A DNA stretch of 6,604 nt from Lachnospiraceae bacterium (GCA_017412265.1 JAFPYK010000062.1:1-6604); one strand, 5' to 3'; shown: positions 1 through 5,261, counted from the first letter of the stretch. A program made the numbers and translations. The notes: generated by a model not told the origin, from the sequence alone.

Positions 1-49
1 CCTGCCGTAAGGCAGGTTTGCGGAACGCTTTTTCCTTGCGTTCCGCAAA
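1..49. other. Two adjacent hairpins at the left edge
   Basis: Positions 1-16 form a perfect 6-bp stem (CCTGCC/GGCAGG) closed by a GTAA loop of the stable GNRA type. Directly next to it, 17-28 (TTTGCGGAACGC) pairs perfectly with 38-49 (GCGTTCCGCAAA) around the 9-nt pyrimidine loop 29-37. Neither stem is followed by a proper T run on either strand, so a plain intrinsic terminator is not well supported. They could be the end of an upstream transcript, part of a structured RNA, or one end of the repeat-rich block that follows. The inverted repeats are seen directly; the role is unknown. Confidence 0.5.
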
Positions 50-52
50 GTC

Positions 53-215
53 TATCCCCTGAGTCTAGGAGTCGTGGAGGGGAGTGTGTGAAATGCTTGC
101 GAGCATCATGCTAGTCGTGGATTCGCCTGCCATATCCCCTGGCTCTGTGATTCGAAGAGGGGAAAGGGAAGCATTTGCCATATTCCCTGGCTCAGGGAGT
201 CGCGGAGGAGAGTTC
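53..215. repeat. Three degenerate copies of a short module
   Basis: Three related stretches begin at 53, 133 and 181 with TATCCCCT, TATCCCCT and TATTCCCT. Each continues with a CTGRSTCT-like core, then a GAGTCGTGG, GATTCGAAG or GAGTCGCGG segment, and then a purine-rich AGGGGAG, AGGGGAAAG or AGGAGAG end. In the first two copies TCCCCT can pair with AGGGGA to form a hairpin of about 30 nt. In the third, CCCTGGCTCAGGG gives a shorter one. Between copies one and two lies ATGCTTGCGAGCAT (93-106), another small hairpin. The spacing is 80 and 48 bp, so this is not a regular tandem array. No open frame or known RNA family is recognised here. Confidence 0.4.
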
Positions 216-223
216 TGGAGAGG

Positions 224-559
224 GTCATCCGTTAATGAGCAAAAGTTGCTTGCGTGAGTGGAGAGAAGTGATGCCAGGGAGAGCGGGAGTCATCCATTAA
301 TGAGAAGAAGTTGTCTGCATGAGTGGAGAAGAGTGATGGTAGGGAGAACGGGAGTCATCCATTAATGAGGAGAAGGTGTCTACGTGAGTGGAGAAGAGTG
401 ATGGTAGGGAGAGCGGGAGTCATCCATTAATGAGGAAAAGTTGCTTGCGTGAGTGGAGAAGAGTGATGGGAGGAAGAGAGAGGGCCATCCGTTAATGAGG
501 AGAAGTTGTCTATGTGAGTGGAGAAGAGTGATGCCAGGGAGAGCGGGAGTCATCCATTA
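224..559. repeat. 65-bp tandem repeat array, five copies plus a stub
   Basis: Five head-to-tail units of exactly 65 bp start at 224, 289, 354, 419 and 484, followed by an 11-bp start of a sixth at 549-559 (GTCATCCATTA). Each unit opens with GTCATCC (GCCATCC in unit 5), then an RTTAATGAG block, a TTGCTTGCG or TTGTCTRYG variable block, a conserved GAGTGGAGA-AGTGATG stretch, and a purine-rich tail. The + strand is poor in cytosine, with about six per unit. A period of 65 is not divisible by three, and every unit carries TAA and TGA in the RTTAATGAG block, so it cannot be a protein repeat. Units 1 and 4 share the TTGCTTGCG variant while 2, 3 and 5 share TTGTCTRYG, a mosaic suggesting unequal crossover or gene conversion. 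Function unknown: a non-coding RNA, protein-binding sites and inert minisatellite-like DNA are all possible. Confidence 0.85.
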
Positions 560-563
560 CTAT

Positions 564-609
564 CACCATGTCTTTTCTCCTTGGACGGCTCGTCGAAAAG
601 AACATGGTG
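564..609. other. Long imperfect inverted repeat after the array
   Basis: CACCATGT plus CTTTTC (564-577) pairs with GAAAAG, a single bulged A (601) and ACATGGTG (595-609), giving 14 base pairs. Inside the loop, GACG (584-587) pairs with CGTC (591-594) and stacks on the right arm, leaving TCCTTG as a one-sided bulge. It starts 5 bp after the sixth-copy stub of the 65-bp repeats. No T tract follows, so it is not a classic terminator. It could be the end structure of an RNA made from the array, an operator, or a boundary of the repeat block. Only the pairing is certain. Confidence 0.55.
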
Positions 610-647
610 CATTATAAAGTCGTGCGTGACCCAGGGTAATTTTACAG

Positions 648-662
648 AGATTTTACAAATCT
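648..662. promoter_or_regulatory. Small dyad, possible operator
   Basis: AGATTT-TAC-AAATCT is a perfect 6-bp inverted repeat with a 3-bp spacer. It ends 29 bp upstream of the -35 element of the promoter at 692-720. Its position would suit an activator or repressor of the downstream membrane-protein operon, but short AT-rich dyads also arise by chance, and no specific regulator family is recognised. Confidence 0.25.
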
Positions 663-691
663 GCCTTTGTGACAGTCCTTTCGTGTCTTTC

Positions 692-720
692 TTGAAGGAG
701 GGGCGGGAGTGTGGTAAACT
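692..720 (+). promoter_or_regulatory. Sigma-A-type promoter, extended -10
   Basis: TTGAAG (692-697) and TAAACT (715-720) match the -35 and -10 consensus at four of six positions each and lie exactly 17 bp apart. TG at 712-713 gives an extended -10, which offsets the weak hexamers. Transcription would begin near 727, only about 16 nt before the ATG at 743 and about 40 nt before the in-frame ATG at 767. It is the best promoter candidate for the PAP2/YwaF-family gene pair. Confidence 0.55.
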
Positions 721-742
721 AGTCGAAAGTATTGGATGATGT

Positions 743-1501
743 ATGCGGTGGGAGCATGCGGAAAGGATGAAGGGCGCGGGCAAGCTGCGTCTTTCTGGTG
801 TTGAGATGACGGATGAGAGAAGATCGGAGCCTCCTCGCGGAGGGGGCGGACCGGGACGCGGCAAGCCGGTCTGGGCGTGGGTGCCCGGCTATGGTTGGGC
901 TTGTTTTGCGGCCGGACTCACGGTGCAGCTGCTGTCTTATTACGGGGCGAGGGTGCTCACGGCGGGAAGGGAGCTTCACCTGCTTGAAGGGCCGCTGGAT
1001 GCGATGATTCCGCTGGTGCCGGCGTGGATTGTCGCCTATGTGGCGGTGTTTGCGCTGTGGGCAGCAAGCGGGCTGTGGATCCTGTCGGAGAGTAAGGAGC
1101 GGTCGGTTCATTTTCTGTGTATTTATGTGATTGCCATGGTGCTTGCGTTCTTGATCCTGGTCATTTATCCGGGGACGATGACGCGGCCGGAGGTGACAGG
1201 GAGCGACGTATTCTCGCGGGTGCTTGCGTGGATTTATACGATGGATGAGCCGACGAATCTGTGCCCGTCGCTTCATGTGCTGATCACGTATCTGTGCTGG
1301 CGGGGGTGCTTCGGGAGCCGGATCATCCCGCGGTGGTACCGGCGGCTGAACGGGGTGTCTGTGGTGGTGACGTGCCTGAGCATCTTGTTCGTGAAGCAGC
1401 ATGTGCTGATTGATATTCCGGTGGCGTTTGCGGTCGGGGAGGCGGCGGTGCAGGCTGCGCGGCTGCTTGGGCCGGAGAGGCTGCTGAAGAGAGAGCATTA
1501 A
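743..1501 (+). CDS. PAP2-superfamily integral membrane protein
   Basis: A 252-residue membrane protein of the type 2 phosphatidic acid phosphatase superfamily, whose members remove or transfer phosphate or phospho-head-groups on lipids at the membrane surface. The three signature regions are visible: YPGTMTRP (142-149), equivalent to the KxxxxxxRP block; CPSLH (174-178), in place of PSGH, with the central histidine; and KQHVLIDI (218-225), carrying the last histidine (H220) and aspartate (D224) four residues apart. About five or six hydrophobic segments run from residue 46 to 240. The N-terminal 40 residues are polar and glycine-rich. The CPSLH form resembles the Firmicutes and Aur1-like branch rather than undecaprenyl pyrophosphate phosphatases, but the substrate cannot be read from sequence. 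Start choice is uncertain: 743 has only a weak GGA upstream, 767 has GGGAG 12 nt upstream, and 806 is also in frame. It lies 19 bp before the next gene and is probably cotranscribed with it. Confidence 0.85.
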   Translation: MRWEHAERMKGAGKLRLSGVEMTDERRSEPPRGGGGPGRGKPVWAWVPGYGWACFAAGLTVQLLSYYGARVLTAGRELHLLEGPLDAMIPLVPAWIVAYVAVFALWAASGLWILSESKERSVHFLCIYVIAMVLAFLILVIYPGTMTRPEVTGSDVFSRVLAWIYTMDEPTNLCPSLHVLITYLCWRGCFGSRIIPRWYRRLNGVSVVVTCLSILFVKQHVLIDIPVAFAVGEAAVQAARLLGPERLLKREH

Positions 1502-1506
1502 GGACT

Positions 1507-1512
1507 GGGAGG
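1507..1512 (+). promoter_or_regulatory. Ribosome binding site fixing the second operon gene's start
   Basis: GGGAGG lies 8 nt before ATG 1521. An in-frame TTG at 1515 would leave only 2 nt of spacing, so ATG 1521 is the better start. Confidence 0.75.
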
Positions 1513-1520
1513 TTTTGGAA

Positions 1521-2306
1521 ATGAATCAAGGGAGTGGGTTTTTTATCATGCGGCCGTTTAACGGCCTGTTTCTGGTCTGCATGGCGTTCTTTGTGCTGGT
1601 GCTGGTGCTGGGGAGTGTGTGGCTGCGGAAGAAGCCGGATCCGGTGCGCCGGCGGGTGCTGGCGGCGGTCTGCGTGCTGACGCTGATCGGATTCTTCATC
1701 TATAAGTACCAGCTGTCCATCGATGCGGAGTATGACCGCGCGTATGCGGTGATGGGCGGGTTCTCGTGGTGGAGCGAGCTGCCGCTGCATGTGTGCAATA
1801 TCAATATGATCCTGATTCCGATCGCGGTGCTGACGGACAGCCGGCCGCTGATGAGTTTCTCGTTCTTTATCGGGCCGCTGGGGGCACTGATGGCGCTTGT
1901 GATGCCGGGGCTGGGATTCTCGGGGTATTCGATCTTCCTGCCGCGGATGCTGGGGTATTACGGGACGCATTTTATGATCATCATCGAGGCGCTGGCGATT
2001 GTGACGCTGGGGCTGTACCGGCCGAAGTTCCGCGACCTGCCGAAGACGATTCTGACGTTTTTCCTGATCGCGGTGGTGATCTTCGGCATCGATGTGCTGA
2101 TGCGTTCGACGGGCCTGAATCCGAAGGCCAATTATTTCTATCTGATGGAGACAGAGGGCAATGGGCTCCTGGAGATCTTCCATCGCTGGATTCCGCTGCC
2201 GTTCCTGTATATGCTGCCGTGCATCGCGATTCTTGCGGTGTATATGGTGGCGGTTACGGCGGGATTTGCACTGACGGGCCGGAAGGGAGAGACCGCTGAG
2301 GCCTGA
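1521..2306 (+). CDS. YwaF/TMEM164-family (TIGR02206) membrane protein
   Basis: A 261-residue protein with about seven membrane segments (roughly 16-32, 46-62, 88-104, 110-129, 148-166, 178-194, 228-250). It is recognised as the YwaF/TIGR02206 family, related to animal TMEM164, from SELPLHVCNI (85-94, with H90 and C92), the FFIGPLGALMALVMP segment (115-129), H150 at the start of the fifth helix, and the NYFYL motif (204-208). From family knowledge, bacterial members such as B. subtilis YwaF have no settled function, while human TMEM164 has been described as a cysteine-dependent acyltransferase for ether phospholipids. The conserved Cys and His are present here, so lipid acyl transfer is a reasonable but unproven inference. 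It is cotranscribed with the PAP2-family gene 19 bp upstream and is followed within 15 bp by a strong terminator, so the operon appears to be just these two genes. Length is normal and no lesion is seen. Confidence 0.85.
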   Translation: MNQGSGFFIMRPFNGLFLVCMAFFVLVLVLGSVWLRKKPDPVRRRVLAAVCVLTLIGFFIYKYQLSIDAEYDRAYAVMGGFSWWSELPLHVCNINMILIPIAVLTDSRPLMSFSFFIGPLGALMALVMPGLGFSGYSIFLPRMLGYYGTHFMIIIEALAIVTLGLYRPKFRDLPKTILTFFLIAVVIFGIDVLMRSTGLNPKANYFYLMETEGNGLLEIFHRWIPLPFLYMLPCIAILAVYMVAVTAGFALTGRKGETAEA

Positions 2307-2320
2307 GGAAGGGATCTGTG

Positions 2321-2350
2321 AGGCGTCTTCTTCGGAAGACGCCTTTTGTT
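2321..2350 (+). terminator. Intrinsic terminator of the PAP2/YwaF-family operon
   Basis: AGGCGTCTTC (2321-2330) pairs perfectly with GAAGACGCCT (2335-2344) around a TTCG tetraloop, a very stable hairpin, followed by TTTGTT. It starts 14 bp after the stop codon of the upstream gene. It separates that operon from the promoter beginning at 2362. Confidence 0.9.
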
Positions 2351-2361
2351 CTGTCTGTTTC

Positions 2362-2391
2362 TTTACAGAACGACGGATTCGATGGTATAAT
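2362..2391 (+). promoter_or_regulatory. Strong sigma-A promoter of the transpeptidase gene
   Basis: TTTACA (2362-2367; five of six consensus bases) and a perfect TATAAT (2386-2391) lie 18 bp apart. TGG directly before the -10 makes it an extended -10 promoter. The start site would fall near 2398, giving a leader of about 23 nt with no room for a riboswitch. Confidence 0.85.
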
Positions 2392-2407
2392 GAATTATCG
2401 ATTTTTC

Positions 2408-2414
2408 GGGAGGG
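2408..2414 (+). promoter_or_regulatory. Ribosome binding site of the transpeptidase gene
   Basis: GGGAGGG lies 6 nt before ATG 2421, an ideal Shine-Dalgarno spacing. It supports that start, which is also the start giving a proper signal peptide. Confidence 0.8.
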
Positions 2415-2420
2415 ACGAAA

Positions 2421-3782
2421 ATGAAACATCGACTTCAAGTAGCCGGACTTTTCTTGGCCGCTCTTCTGTGCCTTGTGCTCGTGCAGGGCGGGACGGCCCG
2501 CGCGGCGAGGGAGACATGGAAGGAGCAGGATGGGACCTGGTATCTGCTGGACGCGGAGGGCAGGCCGGTGAGCGGCTGGGCCGAGGTGAACGGTGAGTGG
2601 TTTTATCTGGCTTCGGACGGCCGTATGGTGACGGGCTGGCTGCAGGATGGCGAGGACTGGTATTATCTGAATGCGAACGGGAAGATGAGGCACGGCTCGT
2701 GGCTGCAGGACGGTGAGGACTGGTATTATCTGAACGCGAACGGGAAGATGAGGCACAGTGCGTGGCTGCAGGACGGCGAGGACTGGTATTATCTGAACGC
2801 GAACGGGAAGATGAGGCACGGCTCGTGGCTGCAGGACGGCGAGGACTGGTATTATTTCCGCGAGAGCGGGAAGATGTGCCGCGGCGGCTGGCAGCAGGTC
2901 GGTGATGCATGGTATTACCTGAGCGAGGGCGGCAAGATGCGTCATGATACCTGGATCTCGTACGAGGGCGCCTGGTATTACCTGAAGAGCAACGGCCAGC
3001 CCCAGACGGGGTGGTTCGAGTACAACGGGTCGAAGTATCATTTCCGCGACAGCGGCAAGGCTGACACGGGCTGGGCCGAGACCGACGGTTCCTGGTATTA
3101 TTTCTCGGAGGACGGGAAGCTGCAGACCGGCTGGATCGAGGTGGACGGATTCCGGTATTTTCTGCAGGAGGACGGCCAGATGCTCACGGGCTGGCGGCAG
3201 GAGGGTGATGACTGGTACTACCTGAAGGAGAACGGCCGGATGCAGACGGGCTGGACCGAGATCGAGGATGACTGGTATTATTTCTACCCGGAGACCGGCA
3301 AGATGGCGGTTGACACGGAGATCGGCGTCTACGTGGTCGACAAGAAGGGGCGCATGCTGGATCCAGATATGGTGAGCATGATGCGCAAGGCGCAGTCGTA
3401 TTCGAGCACCCGCAAGTATTTCATCATGGTCAACACCTACACGCATAAGGTAGGCATCTTCCAGGGCAAGAAGGGCAGCTGGACGATGATCCACTACTGG
3501 GACTGCACGACGGGAGCGCCGCGGACGCCGACGATCAAGGGGAATTTCCGCGTGGGTTCTCGGGGCACTTACTTTGACCACGACAAGACGATCCGCCTCT
3601 ACTGGTGGACGCAGATCAAGGGCAATTATCTCTTCCACTCGACGCTTTATAACAAGAGCGGGAAGCCGGTGGATTCGCGGCTCGGGATGAGCCTGTCGCT
3701 GGGCTGTGTGCGGCTTGCGATCGAGAATGCGAAGTGGATCTATGACAATGTGCCGACGGGCACGGCGATTCATATCGACTGA
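2421..3782 (+). CDS. Secreted wall-binding-repeat protein with YkuD L,D-transpeptidase domain
   Basis: A 453-residue exported protein in three parts. Residues 1-29 form a Sec signal peptide: basic MKHR, a hydrophobic core to about 22, and probable cleavage near TARA-AR. Residues 33-297 hold about 13 copies of a 20-21-residue aromatic repeat (pattern W-x3-DG-x-WYYL-x3-GKM-x2-GW) of the CW_binding/choline- or glucan-binding type, which hold proteins on the cell surface. Residues about 332-453 are a YkuD L,D-transpeptidase domain. YkuD enzymes cross-link peptidoglycan 3-3 or attach proteins to it through an active cysteine. Visible landmarks are the FHSTLY histidine (H406), the SLSLGCVRL motif with S426, G428, C429 and R431, and the closing ENAKWIYDNVPTGTAIHI. 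The usual SHGC histidine is leucine (L427), so activity is likely but should not be assumed. It has its own promoter and terminator and so is a single-gene unit. Confidence 0.9.
   Translation: MKHRLQVAGLFLAALLCLVLVQGGTARAARETWKEQDGTWYLLDAEGRPVSGWAEVNGEWFYLASDGRMVTGWLQDGEDWYYLNANGKMRHGSWLQDGEDWYYLNANGKMRHSAWLQDGEDWYYLNANGKMRHGSWLQDGEDWYYFRESGKMCRGGWQQVGDAWYYLSEGGKMRHDTWISYEGAWYYLKSNGQPQTGWFEYNGSKYHFRDSGKADTGWAETDGSWYYFSEDGKLQTGWIEVDGFRYFLQEDGQMLTGWRQEGDDWYYLKENGRMQTGWTEIEDDWYYFYPETGKMAVDTEIGVYVVDKKGRMLDPDMVSMMRKAQSYSSTRKYFIMVNTYTHKVGIFQGKKGSWTMIHYWDCTTGAPRTPTIKGNFRVGSRGTYFDHDKTIRLYWWTQIKGNYLFHSTLYNKSGKPVDSRLGMSLSLGCVRLAIENAKWIYDNVPTGTAIHID
2637..2888 (+). repeat. Four 63-bp coding repeats, three nearly identical
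   Basis: Within the wall-binding region, units at 2637, 2700, 2763 and 2826 each encode 21 residues beginning WLQDGEDWYY. The first and third differ by only two silent changes (GAT/GAC and AAT/AAC). The second differs from the third by four bases, three of them in the last two codons. The fourth diverges in its second half. The other repeats of the protein are far more diverged and mostly 20 residues long. This marks a recent local expansion likely to vary in copy number by recombination or slippage without breaking the frame. Confidence 0.85.
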
Positions 3783-3835
3783 TGTGAGGAGCGTACGGAG
3801 GGCTTCCCTGCGGGGCCCGCGACGCATGAGAGATG

Positions 3836-3872
3836 AAAGGAGCGCGTGAAATGAAGTTTTCACGCGCTCTTT
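3836..3872. terminator. Bidirectional terminator between convergent genes
   Basis: GAGCGCGTGAAA (3840-3851) pairs perfectly with TTTCACGCGCTC (3858-3869) around a 6-nt loop. Flanking AAAG and TTT extend the pairing and give a short T-rich tail on both strands. It lies between the stops of the plus-strand transpeptidase gene and the minus-strand DUF401 gene and can end both transcripts. A second GC-rich hairpin (GGGC, bulge TT, CCC, loop, GGGGCCC) lies just before it at 3800-3818 but has no T tail. Confidence 0.8.
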
Positions 3873-3898
3873 CTGCGATCTTGGAAATGTCCGGAGGA

Positions 3899-5110
3899 TC
3901 ATCCGATCAGGGCGGTCCAGCCGACGTAGTAGAGGACGACCATGATGAGGAATACGAGGATGATCGGTATGGTGTGCTTGATGAGCTGTCCTAAGGATGC
4001 GCCGAAGTGGTCGCAGGAGAGCGAGAGGCACACGTGGGTGGGGGAGATCTGCATGGCCGCGTAGATGAAGCACATCAGCAGGCAGAGCAGGGGAAGTCCC
4101 GCACCGGGGATGGAGGCAAATGCCACGGGGACCATGGTCGTCGTGATGGCCTGGGAGCCCGCGATGACCGTGCCCACGAAGCATAAGAGGGCGAAGATCA
4201 GGAAGGCGGGGATCGGAAGGCCTTCGAAGAAGCCGGGAAGCTTGTGGATCATGCCGCTGGCGGTCAGGGCGCCCTTGAAGATGTAGATGGATACGGTGTT
4301 GGCGAAGATCTTGAGCTGGAAGGAGCTCTTGAAGTAGGGCAGCACTGTCTTGGGAGCGAAGCGGTCCAGAAGGAAGTAGGCCACGGTGACGATCACGATG
4401 GATAAGAGGACGTTGAGGTTGAAGGCGACCACCAGGATGATGGCCACGATCAGGGGCCAGAGGCCCAGGACGAAGTCCTTCAGGTCCCGCATCTTGTGAT
4501 CGGAGGGCTCGCCTTCGGCCTTGAAGGGGACGCGCCCGCGGTAGAGGAAGAAGCAGCCGATCAGGACCATGAGGATCATCATCGGGAGCATGCCGAGCAC
4601 GAAGGGGCCGGCGGAGATCCCGGTGAGGGCCAGGGCCGTCAGGATCGCCGAGTAGGTGGGCAGAAACGCTTCGGATATATGGCGGAAGAAGGAGGCCGCG
4701 GTTGCCTTCTGGGAAGGCGAGAGGCGGTCGCCGACGCAGTCATCGATGATGTCTCCTGCGAAGAAGACGGCCGGCGCGGTGGGCAGAAGGCCCACGACGA
4801 AGGGCGCGACCGTGCAGGTCACCCAGTTGTTGTGGAAGAGGTCGGTCAGGGCGCGCTGGGAGCGGTCCACGCCGCGTTTTTCCTTGATCATGCTCTGCAG
4901 GAAGGCGATGACGTAGGTCAGGAGCAGCAGCTGGATCGTGGACCAGGCAGAGACGGATTTCCAGACTTCTTTCAGGCCGTCGACGACCGGAATCTGATAG
5001 AGCAGGAAGCAGCTGACGGAGGCCGCCAGGGCTGCCAGCCAGAGTTTCTTCTGCCAGGCTACGAGGCCGATCATGATGGCAAAAACGATTGCGAGTTTGA
5101 GCAGATCCAT
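3899..5110 (-). CDS. DUF401-family integral membrane transporter-like protein
   Basis: A 403-residue, strongly hydrophobic protein with about ten membrane segments, recognised as DUF401 (PF04165), a family grouped with ion-transporter-type carriers of organic anions. Family landmarks are GLLPTAPAVFFAGDIID (107-123), RHISEAFLPTYSA (143-155) in the first half, and GSQAITTTM (318-326) and QISPTHVCLSLS (354-365) in the second half. The two halves carry matching loop motifs, as expected for an inverted-repeat carrier. A polar cytoplasmic loop lies around 191-212. Substrate is unknown; the family is annotated only by its domain. ATG 5110 is supported by GGGAGGAGG 5 nt upstream. It is transcribed alone, convergent with the transpeptidase gene and divergent from the efflux adaptor. 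Length is normal for the family and there are no frame breaks. Confidence 0.85.
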   Translation of the reverse strand: MDLLKLAIVFAIMIGLVAWQKKLWLAALAASVSCFLLYQIPVVDGLKEVWKSVSAWSTIQLLLLTYVIAFLQSMIKEKRGVDRSQRALTDLFHNNWVTCTVAPFVVGLLPTAPAVFFAGDIIDDCVGDRLSPSQKATAASFFRHISEAFLPTYSAILTALALTGISAGPFVLGMLPMMILMVLIGCFFLYRGRVPFKAEGEPSDHKMRDLKDFVLGLWPLIVAIILVVAFNLNVLLSIVIVTVAYFLLDRFAPKTVLPYFKSSFQLKIFANTVSIYIFKGALTASGMIHKLPGFFEGLPIPAFLIFALLCFVGTVIAGSQAITTTMVPVAFASIPGAGLPLLCLLMCFIYAAMQISPTHVCLSLSCDHFGASLGQLIKHTIPIILVFLIMVVLYYVGWTALIG

Positions 5111-5115
5111 AGAAT

Positions 5116-5124
5116 CCTCCTCCC
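5116..5124 (-). promoter_or_regulatory. Ribosome binding site of the DUF401 gene
   Basis: On the minus strand GGGAGGAGG ends 5 nt before the ATG at 5110. This is a near-perfect Shine-Dalgarno site and settles that start. Confidence 0.85.
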
Positions 5125-5137
5125 TTGCGGGTGATTC

Positions 5138-5165
5138 TCCGGACGGTTATAAAAAATTATCCGGA
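5138..5165. promoter_or_regulatory. Paired TCCGGA palindromes in the DUF401 leader
   Basis: The self-complementary hexamer TCCGGA occurs at 5138-5143 and 5160-5165, 22 bp apart or about two helical turns, around an AT-rich centre that is itself partly dyadic (GGTTAT...ATTATCC). It lies between the predicted minus-strand promoter and the DUF401 start, where a repressor site or an RNA hairpin in the leader would make sense. The repeats are seen; the role is inferred. Confidence 0.35.
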
Positions 5166-5172
5166 TGAAAAT

Positions 5173-5242
5173 AAATTTCTTAAAAAGCATTATAACAGAT
5201 CGCGGCGAAAAGGGGGAGACCGGAAAAAAATTTCCTTAAAAA
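5173..5242. repeat. Pair of AT-rich direct repeats between divergent genes
   Basis: AAATTTCTTAAAAA (5173-5186) and AAATTTCCTTAAAAA (5228-5242) differ by one inserted C and lie 55 bp apart, bracketing the minus-strand -10 at 5189-5194. The second copy overlaps a GGAAA-AAAA-TTTCC dyad (5222-5235). Two copies on either side of a promoter in a divergent control region could be binding sites for one regulator that loops or bridges. The low-complexity AT content makes chance similarity possible. Confidence 0.35.
5189..5194 (-). promoter_or_regulatory. Extended -10 of the DUF401 gene promoter
   Basis: The minus strand reads TGT-TATAAT, a perfect -10 with an upstream TG. No good -35 hexamer lies 16-18 bp further up, where the sequence is C-rich, so the promoter depends on the extended -10 or an activator. 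The start would lie near 5182, leaving a leader of about 70 nt. Confidence 0.55.
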
Positions 5243-5261
5243 TTGATGAAGCAGGATGTAT

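Noticed and set aside
224..559. CRISPR array
   Set aside because: The units are contiguous with no unique spacers; the whole 65-bp unit is repeated, so it is a tandem repeat.
1..560. Insertion sequence or transposon remnant
   Set aside because: Hairpins lie at both ends, but they are not inverted copies of each other, and no transposase fragment or target-site duplication is visible.
518..739. 73-codon plus-strand frame beginning in the last 65-bp repeat
   Set aside because: It starts inside a non-coding repeat, has no clear ribosome binding site, runs through the hairpin, dyad and promoter, and resembles nothing known.
719..1498. 259-codon minus-strand frame across the PAP2 gene
   Set aside because: Antisense to a protein with clear PAP2 motifs; the composition (His/Arg/Pro-rich) is typical of a shadow frame.
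1515..1520. TTG start for the YwaF-family gene
   Set aside because: It would place GGGAGG only 2 nt from the start codon; ATG 1521 has the normal 8-nt spacing.
1766..2299. 177-codon plus-strand frame inside the YwaF-family gene
   Set aside because: It is Asp/Gly/Ala-rich with no recognisable motif, and lies entirely within a gene that has a good ribosome binding site and family signatures.
1323..4184. 953-codon open frame on the minus strand
   Set aside because: It lies antisense to three well-supported genes with recognisable domains, and its translation is rich in Arg, His and Pro with repeats mirroring the wall-binding repeats. It is a by-product of GC-rich codon use.
4496..5134. 212-codon plus-strand frame opposite the DUF401 gene
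   Set aside because: Its translation is a low-complexity Gly/Glu/Asp-rich string, while the minus strand has a near-perfect ribosome binding site and family motifs.
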